Shown here in pieces: positions 45,206 to 56,253 of a DNA stretch of 64,000 nucleotides (its first letter is position 1; the number at the start of each line of letters is the position of its first letter). The notes beneath the pieces were generated by a model. The model searched no databases and was not told the origin of the DNA. It saw only the letters and a program-made list of their open reading frames with translations. Both the position numbers and the translations under genes were made by a program. The DNA is from Austropuccinia psidii (taxonomy: Eukaryota > Basidiomycota > Pucciniomycetes > Pucciniales > Sphaerophragmiaceae), in contig JALGQZ010000007.1 in assembly GCA_023105745.1 (NCBI GenBank), positions 50,325,569-50,389,568 of the forward strand. The letters are read 5' to 3'.

Positions 45206-46718
45206 ATTCAAAGGTTTTTTTGGTTGGGGCCTCATATGACAAAAATATGTTGTGAGAACTTTTACATTAAAACTTTGGGGTTTTGGTATCACACAAATCG
45301 CTAATATATACTTTTTTTGTATAATATGGGGATAATTATTTGGATTAATTCAGAGGGAAAAGTGAGGAATACATGGCAAAATTACAGGATATATGCAAAA
45401 GTTTTTAGATTTGGTCAAATTATTTTTCAAGAGTAAATGCCTATGGTAAGTGGGTTTTTTTCATAATTCTTCAGAATTATTGGAGAAAAATCACATTTAA
45501 AATGATTTGGACTCATTATAATATAAGTAATGAATTACACTTTCTTTGATGGTCTTTATGGAGAAAGTTTAAGCATAATGTGGCAATATGTTCAAAGATT
45601 ATTGTTCACAGAAATAATGTGACAATATTGGAATATCGGTAGGTAACATATCTGTTCAGGAAAATTATAAAGTAATGTTTGAATTCAGAAAGGAAATATC
45701 TCAAATGAACATATGGAAACTAAGGGTAATTGTAAAATCACAATGATGTAAGTGTAAAGTTGTTCTTCTGGAAAGATGCCATTTATTTGAAATGAAGCTA
45801 TTTGATAACCATCAAGCAATTATGGTTTATTCATAAAGGGAAAATGTGATTGGTGAATGATTTATATATGATTTGTTCATTTTCACATCTTTTACTTTCA
45901 AGTTGAAAATTTGTACTTAAACAGGGATTTTTCGTAAAAAATGGGAAAACAATAAAATGGAATTAATGGTAATGGTCATGGAACTAGCTTGTGTTTAGGC
46001 TAGAAAAAAGCCTCACATTATTTCCAGACAATATCCATATTATTTGCAATCAATTTCCAATTGATATCCCTAACCCAACCTTCATTGATGCAAATCCAAA
46101 TGATTTTTATCCTCTGCATCTACCAATTATCACCTAGATTTCACTTCATATATAAGCTATATATATAAGCTCAACAGAAATAATGATCTGGAGCTCATTT
46201 GGCCAAATCCCCTTTTTTATTACACTTTAATTTCCATAAAGTTACATTTAGTTCTAAGTATACTTACTCAGAAAGGGAGATTTACATTAAAAGTACATTT
46301 TTAAAGTGGTTGCTCAATTTGAAAAAACGAAATAATAGGTTTCTGACCTCTTTCATAATCATAAAAAAGGATTTATTCCAAATCCCTTCCAGAATTTTCA
46401 TAGAATTTAAAATTACCAGAATTCAGAATTTACATTTCTACTTAAATAATCCTCACCTTCAACTTATTCTTTCCTCATTCAAAAATCACTTTCACAGAAA
46501 ATTAAAGACACTTTCAGTTTCATCCTCAAACATATACCAAAAACATCTTAATAAAGAATTAAAATAATTGAAAAATTATCATAAAAGCCAAAGTAAAATC
46601 TATAAGAGCTCCATTTATTAAGAAATCTCTTTGGGTTTCACCTTTGTTTGACTCTTGTCTAAAACTATCTCATTTTCTCCCTTAAGTCCAATTTCTTTCA
46701 AGGAACCATTTATCGAAC
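45206..46718. other. No gene recognised between E6 and the Tnp2 relic
   Basis: AT-rich. The open frame 46199-46567 has the skewed composition of a chance frame and matches no family I know. The stretch may be host intergenic DNA or the 5' flank of T1. Confidence 0.5.
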
Positions 46719-47609
46719 ATGGAAGATTTATCACACTCAGAGGGTAAGACTTTTCAATTTTGTGATTCTCACTATTCAATTATTAATGAATGAGCTAATT
46801 AAAATATTATATCTATCTTATTCAAATATCATGGTTTAGCTCAAGGAACTTCTACAAAACCATCACAAATTCCTCTTCCCCCGGCAAATACAGCGTCATA
46901 TAATGCTTTTGCCCATTTAATTTCTTGTTAATATCACAACCAAAAAGGAAAAGAAAGAGTTCTCAAATATCTCAAAGTCTTGCAATAAATTCAAGAAATT
47001 TGGGTAATCCATCTGCAAATACAGGCCTTGAAAGATCAATTTTAGATTGGGTAGAGGCTGTGTTGGGCACTCAAGCACATTCCTTTTTACTCCCTCCACC
47101 CTTTGGCAGAAGGGCTTGAAAGTTTTGAACACCACGTTTCAGCCTGTAAGCATAAATAGAAAGTCCATATACAAGGCTCTTTGGAGTATGCAGCAAGGGC
47201 ATTTGGAAATCTCATTTAAAATGAAACTTATTTTATCCAAAACGTCTCTCTGAAAGAAATGGACCAAATACTTCCTCCTAGTCAATACTCAGTTGGAACC
47301 TCCATAGTGCAAGCAATCAATTCCCACATTCAAGGATGGCTTTCTTATGTACATTCCCTATTGAAAAAGTGTGGGTTCCCCCAATTTACATTTTCTTGGG
47401 TTTCTCCTCCTTCATCACCCTGGAACACATCCACAAAAGCTATTATACTCCATGCTTGGGAGCTATGTTATCAGCATGGTGGGACTCAAAATTATCAAAT
47501 TGAAGAGTACCTAAATAACCAAGCCAACAGAATGTCAATTTTTGATAGATGTCTTCTTGAAAGGAAAGCCACTTTGAAAAAGCAAATCCCACTAGAATTT
47601 ATGAAATAA
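46719..47609 (+). pseudogene. T1 transposase gene, N-terminal part (unrecognised domain, probable intron)
   Basis: The ATG at 46719 opens a short exon (MEDLSHSE) before a GGTAAG donor. A possible acceptor lies at GGTTTAG near 46838. Coding then appears in shifting frames: QPKRKRKSSQISQS, GLERSILDWVEAVLGTQA, then 47047-47253 and the open frame 47259-47609 (IVQAINSHIQGWLSYVH, IILHAWELCYQHGG). I know no family for this part. It is assigned to T1 because it is on the same strand and upstream of the Tnp2 motifs. Confidence 0.4.
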
Positions 47610-49849
47610 TCCCCAACTAGGCAAGCTGGAAGCTTGAGAAATTCCAAGAAAAAGGTAGTTTATTTTTTCATGCACCAAAAAATTGATATATATATATATC
47701 ATAAGCCTGAGTTAGCTGATTATAGCTCAAAATATAGAACAACAAGAAGAAAATTTGGCAGGAATTTTCTTCAGAACTTATTCTGAACAATTATCTAAGT
47801 ATAGAAGGGCTATTTCTGGTTGATGTAAGGATGTCGGATATGGAGAAAGACTCTCCTGATCAGCTAATTCCCTCAATTTCCTGGAGATCAAATTAAATTG
47901 ATGAAATTTTGAAACTCCTTGATGAGGGGTATAAACAGCTTTCAAGCACCCCAAGAGCCAAAAGGGACCATACTAACAAAATCCAACAACTTATTCCAGA
48001 CCCTCATATTGCCAAGGCTCCAGGATTTGAAAATATACCAAGTAAAATCCCATCAAATTTGGTGGCACCTGATGCTATGGCATCACTCAAAGGTGGAAAA
48101 AAATGTGAATAAAGCTTTGAGAGGCAGTAGATCTCTCCCCAGAAATTGAACACTTGAGAGCTATGACTAAGAGGCGAACTGTTACCTAATTGTCCTTTAT
48201 GCAAAGATCAAACAGTTTTGAAATTATATTAGTTGATACTTTTTACCAGGATGTAATATTTACAGTCTCTTTTTTCTAAATTTTTTGAAAAAAAAGCTTT
48301 CCACTTGTCCAAATTCCTAATTATACATGTTTTGGTTTCAAATGTAAACCCTATTTTAAGAGATGAACAGCTCAAAGTTTGGAATAATTTTCAAACAATT
48401 TTTCAATTCAAAAATATCAGCCCATAGAAGCTATTCAAAATGAGAAAATGATACTCATGATGTAGGCCTTACACCTGCAATAAAGTAGCTTGATTTGAGA
48501 TTAGATATCAGACTATTTAAATACAAAGAATGAAAGGTATTCTACCTGAATGATAATCATACATAAGGACTCTTACTCAATTGATTTTAATAAATAACTG
48601 GAACAGCTATGCTATATCCAAAATTTGAAACCAAAAAAATCCAAATATAGTTCGTAGAAATAATGTTAAACTTAATAATTCCAAACTCAATATAAATGAT
48701 TCTTTTTGATAGTAGTACCGCTGAGCCCTCAAGTTCATTAAGAAAGGGAAATTATGAATTCAATTTACCCTTTCATAGACACTCTTGTCCAAAAATAAAT
48801 AATCACTCTCTGGATATTACTGATAATTGAATTCCTGAAAATTTTGAGATAAGACAAACCCAATAAACTTATTGATCCTTTCACCAAAAATATTTACAGA
48901 AACTCTTTTTATCCCATAAAAATACAAGCAATACTTATAATAATTGTATTAAAATATAAAATGTACACTATATCTCAACAAAAAGTGGGAAAGATATATA
49001 TTTGCAAATGCACCACTTGCATCTTGAAAATTTGCCAAATTGGTGGAAGTAAATATCAAGGAGTTTAAGGATCTAAAAGGAACCATTAAACACATCAGGA
49101 AACCATTTGTGAAAGTATTCCAGTGATTGGAGATAATACCACAATAAATGCTTCCATTTAATCATCTTAAAAATTCCTGAGTATTCATATATTATATATT
49201 TCAGGCGCAATACATAGCCCATCTAACTCAGAAAGCCTTACCTTTTTCCCAGACAAACAACTCACAACATATTTTAATTTAATCTTATTTGAACAATTCA
49301 TCACAGTCTATGCTTCCTATATTTTTACTACAAATGCATACTAAATTTGGTCACAAATCATTTAAACCTTTTTATAAATCCATTGGAAAATGCAAAACTA
49401 CCCCAAAACATCCACAGAATTGGCAATTCTTTCAGTAGGCCACTACCCTCCTATGTTTATTAACATTCAACAGTGCTTTTATCCATGATTTAAATTGTGC
49501 ATGACAATATTCACAAGAGTTTCAGTGACACAAATTGTGATAAAAGCCTAAAATTGGAGCAAAATAAAATCCAAACAAGAGCCAAATTGTAAAAGACCTC
49601 TGATTTCAGTTGTGAGATTCCAAACAGCTCAAAAACTCTCAAAAAAAGATTTAAACTTCTTAGTGAATTGAAAACCCATATATGTTGTCCATTATGTTTT
49701 TATCTCTATTTAGGTTTAGAAAAAAGTCACCCTTTGGAAATAACATTTATGAAGACTCACCCCTCCCTTGTTGTATACAACAAATTCTTGGAAAATATGG
49801 ACACTAAAAAGAATGAAATACTTTTCTTCTAAGTAAAAATATAAATACC
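47610..49849 (+). other. T1 interior, no continuous gene visible
   Basis: Only short open pieces are seen, such as 47909-48112 (MKLLDEGYKQLSSTPRAKR). The rest is AT-rich and full of stops. It presumably holds the mutated middle of the transposase gene. Confidence 0.4.
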
Positions 49850-50700
49850 AAAAAGTAAAAACCCCAAAAAGAATTTTACTTTTGATCCTTGAAGAAATAG
49901 ATCTCAGACAAACTCTCACTCCCAGCCTTTGAAAATGACTTTGATTCACCCCTAGAATATCCCCATGGGAATGAAGAGAGATATTCAGATATATCAGATG
50001 GCCATGTTTGGAGAACATTCTTAGACAATACAGGCTTCAAGCTTACTTATAATTCAGGGAACCTATTTTTTGGCTTATATATCAACTGGACAATTCCCCA
50101 CGAATCTAATATTGGGTCCAACAGTATTTCACTAGGTGTTATATTTTTGATTTGCTTCAACCTCCCCACAGAAAAAGGGTATCAATATCCAAAACCTTTT
50201 GTCTATAGATTCACTCCAACACCCAAAGAACAAACCTCAAATCAGTTAAAATCTTATACAAGCCACTTGTTCCTGAGCTCCAGGAGCTCTGGACGGGTGT
50301 TCACTTTACTCCAACCACTAGTTTCCCCAATGGACATCTGATCAAGACCTCACTTTTCTTATTAATTGGAGTTATCCCAGCCTTGAGAAAGATTGGATTT
50401 TTTTCATCTCATTTGGAAAATCAATTTTGTGCACATTGCAATCTCCTTGTTAAGGATATATAAAATACCCAAAAACACTCTTGGCCCCGGAAGGAGAAAT
50501 ATCAGCATAGATCAGGAACCATCCAATGGCTTCAAGCAATTAAAACCAGCCAAAGGGGGAATATTTCTGCATAGAATGGCTCTCATCACCCTTTATTAGG
50601 AGAGCTACCTTACTAGAACCATTCATGAATGGTCACAAGTGATTTTATGCATACTCTTTTATTTGGTCTTCTGAGGGATTATATTTTACCTTATCTCAAA
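49850..50700 (+). pseudogene. T1 transposase, Tnp2 core remnant
   Basis: Across two or three frames the plus strand reads LPAFENDFDSPLEYPHG, DISDGHVWRTFLDNTGFK, GNLFFGLYINWTIPHESN, ISLGVIFLICFNLP and FTPTPKE. These are followed by LVPELQELWTGVHFTPT, LIGVIPALRKIGFFSSH, FCAHC and DFMHTLLFGLLRDYILPYL. The order is that of Tnp2-family transposases common in basidiomycetes: an Asp-Gly-x-x-Trp motif, an aromatic Asp/Asn-Trp segment, a Pro-Ala-Leu-Arg segment with a Cys pair, then Asp-x-Met-His. Several frameshifts mean no protein is made. The E7 insertion follows 240 bases later. Confidence 0.65.
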
Positions 50701-50941
50701 ATTTAACAAGCTGTAGAATTATTTTAATTGAAGTAATAAAAAAATCATTCATATTTTATCACTTGGAACATCAGGCTCAAATTCCTCAAACCTCAAAAGG
50801 ATGAGAACCCTGGTACAGACTGAGAATACAAGCTAGCAATCAGGAAATAGTCCACTAGTTCAGCTTCAGAGTCATTCTACAGTGCTACTGAGAGAACTCA
50901 CAAATGGCAAGAGAGACAAATTCAGAGATCAAGTCTATCTC

Positions 50942-52848
50942 TGTAAGATGTGTCTATGAAACTGTTGATAATATTACTATTAATCAACAGTACTATGACT
51001 GTTCTTATGAAATATAATAATGAAGATTACTATAACCACAATTAAATAATTCAAGAATTATTTCTTCTTTGTGTTATACACTAATAGTGATTATAACATT
51101 AATCAGTAATAGTCTAAAAGAATCAATTACAAGAAGAATTTAATGATAAAAACTTCTTTTATTAAAATAATAAAATTGTTTTAATGTATAATTATCTTTT
51201 ACAACAATAATTATAGAGATAATTCTTGAAGAAAACCAATTTTAGAGAAAAAACTTTAAGAATTAAAATTAAATCACTCACTAATACTCCAAAGAACTTA
51301 TTGAAAGATAAAAGTAGAGAAATTCAATGTATAATTGTGGATTTTTAGGGATCAATGTGAATTATAACAGTAATACAACAAGATATAGTTGACTTCTTTG
51401 ATTTCACCTGCTTCTAGTTGATTCTGAAAGAATAAAATACTTTTTAAGAAATATTTAACTAATACTTACTTGTTGGTAATAATGGTATAAAGGTATAAAG
51501 TTATGATTTGGAAAAAACAGCACAAGGAGGCCTCTTTTAAGTCAACAACTGCTCATAGAGGTGTGCCATAGAGAAAACTGAAAAACCAGTGAGTGTAAAA
51601 CAATAATCTATTTTGGATTAATCATTGCATCATCTGTTGTCATGTAAGATTATCATAATTACTTAATTGATGCTTTTACATGACTACCAACCTGAATATG
51701 GTTAAGAATAAAAGGAGTAACATCTGTAAATCTTCTTTTATTTCAAAATAATCATTTATTCCTAAAATCTCTCAATTTTATTGGAAATTTCATCTCAAGG
51801 TGGAATTACTGTGAATTTCTGAAGATTCAGTGTTTCACACAGAATAATCAAAAATGGACTGTAAGTAAAGCTTTTAGTTTTACTATTGAAACCATAATTA
51901 TTTTTGATTTTTAGATGAATAATACAGTTCTCCATTGGTCCTCAACGTTTCAGAGATATTCATTAAGAATTGTATTTTTAATGAGTTTTTGAAGTTTTTA
52001 CCTTGTTTCTATGTAGAATTGCAAATAGCAGTATATTGCAGGTTGCTATGAGGTGAATCAATGGATACTAGTCCAAAAAGGGTTTTAATTACTATTTTAG
52101 GGTTTATCCATGGAAAATAATTAACAATTAACATGGTTACAGGAGTCTAAGTTGCTCTTTCCCTCCTTGGCATGTCAGAATAGCAGGTTATTTACTATTT
52201 TCTTATGATTTACTGAAGTTGTGACATGGGAACCAAGTTCCCAAAAGTTTTTAGTTTAGTAATTGGTCCAAGGTCAGCCATGGAACCAAGCTTTGGAGCT
52301 TTCCACGCCTGAGAGGCTTCAGAACTTGGGTACCCTGGCTCTCTTTGATGTCTTTTGTCCCCTCTAGCTATTTTCACGTCAAAAATAGAGATTCAGGGTT
52401 AAAGACTGATATCCACTATGGGTGTACCAAACGTTCATATAATAATACCATGTTTTTAAGTGCCACAAACATGCATAACACTGATCTTAGTGTATATGTA
52501 AAATGGGATTTCTCACTTTCCCATTATTTTGGCATGAAATTGAGAAAAACAAAACAATTCACAGATCTTTTATGTGGTATTGAAGTATTTTCCATATTAC
52601 CACCTCAAAGAGTTAATTTGAGCTTATTCACTCTATGGAGCTACCCTAGGTGAATTTTAATGTAGAATCCAAATCTTGTCTGAAATCCATGGATTTATGT
52701 ACTCAATAAAAATTTATTCATCTTTTCTGAAATCAAAATGATGGATTTTGAATATATTCATGACTTGTGGGTTACGCATAGTTCAAACCTTATGCTTCAA
52801 GATATTTGTGGCCTATTTGGGTAGTGAAAACATACCTCAAGGCTCACA
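50942..52848 (-). repeat. E7 3' LTR (1907 bp) with polypurine tract at 52849-52858
   Basis: In element sense it starts TGTGAGCCTTGAGG, close to the E2 LTR start, and ends CACATCTTACA. The adjacent TTCCCTCCCA is the complement of the polypurine tract. Confidence 0.93.
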
Positions 52849-52858
52849 TTCCCTCCCA

Positions 52859-53854
52859 CCAAAAAATAAAATTGAATTACAATCTTATTAGTGGTATAAA
52901 GAAGAAAAAGGCCCCAAAGGGGTTTAATGTCCACAGGCTGACTGGAAAGGTGGGGTGTTTATTTTCTAAATCACCACTTAATTCCACTTCAACTTCATTG
53001 GTTCCATGTAAGGCAACAATAACAAAAGGTCCTACATAAGAATCTTTAAGTTTCTTTGGGCCTTTGATATTATTAAAATTTGAGGTTGAAACTAGAACTA
53101 AGTCCCCTACTTTGAAGTCTGGTACTTTATGACTCTTGTCCCACTTCTGGTTTGCATAGTCAAAAGTGTCATTCATACTCTGCTTTGCATGATTTTTCAC
53201 TTTATCAAGCATGAGTTTGAAGCTGGAAGCTGTAGTATGAATGTCAATCAGGTCCTTCCTCAGTGTATCTGCTGGGAGTCTTGTATTCCATCCTTTTTCT
53301 AACATAGCAGCAGTTTGACCTGTGGAAGAATGGACTGATGTCTTATATGCCAATTCTAATGAAGGTATCAGAGTGCACCATTCATGGGTAAAGCCATCTG
53401 CATTTTTGAATTCTAACCCATAAGCACAGAATCTCCTGATCATGTCTTCTAAAGCTTGAATCATTATTTCTTCCAATCCATCTGCTTGAAGGTGATACGC
53501 TTTTGAGAATGATAACTTGGTCCCAAACAATCTGTGAAGATTGGTTCAAAGTGCAGATGTGAATTTGGGATCTCTGTCACTTATAATATTGTTAAATAAT
53601 CCTGTATGAGAAATAACTCTACTCCATAGAAGAAGAGCTGTATCCATATCAGTGTCATCCTTATGACATGGTAAGAATATGGGGCTTTTGCTATATCTGT
53701 CTACAATGACTAAACAAGAATTATAAGTTTTATCACCACTTGGAGGAAGTGCTGTGACCCAATCCATGTGAACAACTTCCCAAGGGGATTTTGGTTCTTG
53801 AATATGGATCATAAGTCCAAATTTCTTGCCTGTACTCCTGTTTCTTTTTTGCAT
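52859..53854 (-). pseudogene. E7 integrase core; C-terminal chromodomain missing
   Basis: The minus strand reads VVHMDWVTALPP (first Asp), [13 protein letters not shown] (second Asp), a TGA in place of Trp near 53543, then GTKLSFSKAYHLQADGLEEIMIQ with the catalytic Glu. It continues through DLVLVSTSNFNNIKG and NKHPTFPVSL. Then the sequence jumps to an unrelated stretch before the polypurine tract: about 250 bases that in E2 encode the chromodomain-like tail are missing. Related segments in E2 are 9940-10790. Confidence 0.88.
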
Positions 53855-54640
53855 CTATCACAGGTGTGGCAATATTCATTGGTTTTTTTTCTCCAACATG
53901 GCCATCATGCACAGTTCTTTACTTTTAAAAGTGTTCTATCCTCTGACAAGTGCCCAGAGTAGATTCTATCATGGCATTCATGAAGAATGGTATTGATAAG
54001 CAGTCTACTACACAATGTCATCACACAGGAATGTTTGGTTCTGTGGTAAATAATCCCATCAAAAAAGTGAAATCTTCCTTCAGAATAGGATTCCTTCCAA
54101 ACTTCATCCAGTGCATTGACTAAAGATGTATCTTTGCAGTCTTTATATAATAAGAAAGTCAAGATATGGCAATTCTTGTCTTGTTTATAAGATTCTCTGA
54201 CTTCTTCAAATAATTCAGTCCCAATATCAGTTATGATCATCCCATCAATTGGAATCTGTGGTTCTGCTTCCAAAGGCACATAAGCTGGCTTATCAGGAGT
54301 ATTGGCTAATTCCCACCTGCTAAGTCCATCAGCATTCTTGTAAAGGTTTCCTGCTTTATGAACTATAGTCATGTGGCCCCTATATTCTTGAATGGCTATT
54401 TGCCATCTCAACATATGTCTGTTGGGAGTTTTCATGTTGATAAGTGATTTCACGGCATTACAGTTAGTTATCACTTCAAAATCAATGCCATCAAGATAAT
54501 AGTACAGTTTCTCAAGGTACCATACCAAACATAAGCACTCCATTTGGCTTGCACCATATCTGGCTTCTTTTGGTTTGATCTGCCTTGAGATATAACAAAC
54601 TGGTCCTTCTGTAGGTTTGTCATCAATAATTTGGACTTAA
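53855..54640 (-). pseudogene. E7 RNase H end and integrase zinc domain
   Basis: It reads [48 protein letters not shown] and then [19 protein letters not shown] of the HHCC domain. A frameshift near 53905 precedes the CHTCDRC-like cysteine pair. A second frameshift near 54540 separates it from the front of RNase H. Confidence 0.85.
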
Positions 54641-55215
54641 TGTAGGGTTGCTCCTGATCCATCTCCACATGCATCAATGTAAAATTTAAATGGTATACTC
54701 CAGTCAGGCATGAGGAGTAAAGGCGCCTCTGTGAGAACTTTCCTTATCTTCTCATAAGCTTTAATTCTCTCCTGTGTCATCTCAAATACTGTTTGTTGAT
54801 CACAGATTCTATAGAGTGACTTGGCTAGAATTTGAAAATCTTTTGAGTGTTGCCTGTAATAACTGGTAAATCCTAGAAAAGACATCATCTCTTTTTTATT
54901 CTGGGGTATTGGCTTAAGTAACACTGCTGCTAATTTATTTTTGTCAATACCAAAGATTAAACCAGAAATAATATGTCCTAATGCTTTGAGTTCTTCAAAA
55001 CCAAAATTGCATTTCTTGAGTAAAATTTTCATATCCACTTCTGAAACTTTGTGAAGCACTCTTGCAAGTCTTTTAAGGTGCAAAGACCATGAATCAGAAA
55101 ATATGATGATGTCATCAATATAAATGATAAGCCATCCTTTAGATAATTCTGTGGGGAAGATGGTAGTCATCATTCTTTGATAATGAGATGGTGCATTTTT
55201 GATACCAAATGGCAT
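54637..55215 (-). pseudogene. E7 reverse transcriptase (palm, thumb) and RNase H start
   Basis: It begins [16 protein letters not shown], holds the intact catalytic YIDDIIIFS (about 55108-55125), then [32 protein letters not shown] and [17 protein letters not shown] of RNase H. Sense codons here (GWLIIYIDD) show what E2 lost at 8574. A stop or frame break joins it to the next segment at 55216-55257. Confidence 0.9.
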
Positions 55216-55257
55216 TCTAAGATACTCATAAATACCACAGTGAGTGATAATTCTAAG

Positions 55258-56250
55258 TCATTTCTTAGCTTGAGGCGTCAAAACTATTTGGTGAAAGGCT
55301 TTCAATGCATCAATTGATGTTATATACTTGGCTTTAGACAATTGGGTCAAGGTCTCATGGATTCTAGGAATTGGATACCTATCTGGAACTGTGTACGTAT
55401 TCAATTCTCTAAAGTCTCCAACCATTCTTGATTTATCATTATTCCAAGCAATAATAAAAGGGGTTGTTACTTCAACTTCCTCATTATGGCCTACTTTCCT
55501 TAGTAAACCAAGTTGGATTAACTCTTGGATATGTTTTTCCAAGGCTTCTCTAGCTCTGGGACTGGCTGGAAAAGCTGGTCTTTCAAGGACTGGAGGGTAT
55601 GGTCTGTCAATATTAAGAGTAATATCAACTTCATGCCCTTTTATAGCACCTAATGGTTCATTATTAGAGGCAAAGGCATTATTATATGTGTATAACACAT
55701 CAATAATCTCTTGTCTCATCTTTGATGACAATGATGGATTACTTTGTGCTTCAACAAGTTGATTATTCACAAATTCTTCCTTATAAGTATCTTTCTCAGA
55801 AGATACTATTGATGTTTGTTTTGGTATATTGGAAAAAGCAAATTTTTGTCTTTTGTTTTCTCCAATTGTTGAGTAACTGTCTTTATGGTTATTTATATCA
55901 ATACCATAAATATTCAAGTAATCATTTGCAAGAATGATGTGCTGAGATGTGCAATTGTCCATTACTACAATCTCAGTCTTCATTCTAACACTTCCTGCTT
56001 GGCGTGTAAATACAAGATTAGTGTCCAATATACCTAAAGGGTAAATATTATTACTGGAACTACTAAATTGTACACCCTCTATTTGTAATAGATGATTTTT
56101 CCATAGAGGAAGTATGTTTTGAAGATAATCTTTGCCTACACAAGTACAAAATGCCCCTGTATCTAAATTTACTTTGACTTCAATATCATTAATCAGGATT
56201 GATGTGATACAAGATGCTCCAGCAGTGTATCCTTTACCTCTAGCAAGCTT
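55258..56250 (-). pseudogene. E7 protease and reverse transcriptase fingers
   Basis: The protease motif LDTGAFCTCVGKDY (Asp-Thr-Gly at 56155-56163) is intact. The open frame 55258-56028 gives HIILANDYLNIYGIDINN, DRPYPPVLERPAFPAS, EVEVTTPFIIAWNNDKSRMVGDFRELN (long motif, key parts TTPF and KSRMVGDF) and ALKAFHQIVLTPQ. It matches E2 7450-8460 closely in order. Confidence 0.88.
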
Positions 56251-56253
56251 GGT

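Noticed and set aside
46199..46567. 122-codon open frame left of T1
   Set aside because: Low-complexity Phe/Asn/Lys protein with no motif, upstream of the T1 start; probably chance in AT-rich DNA.
47684..47702. Short AT microsatellite (TATATATATA)
   Set aside because: Simple repeat without context; many similar AT runs occur in this DNA.
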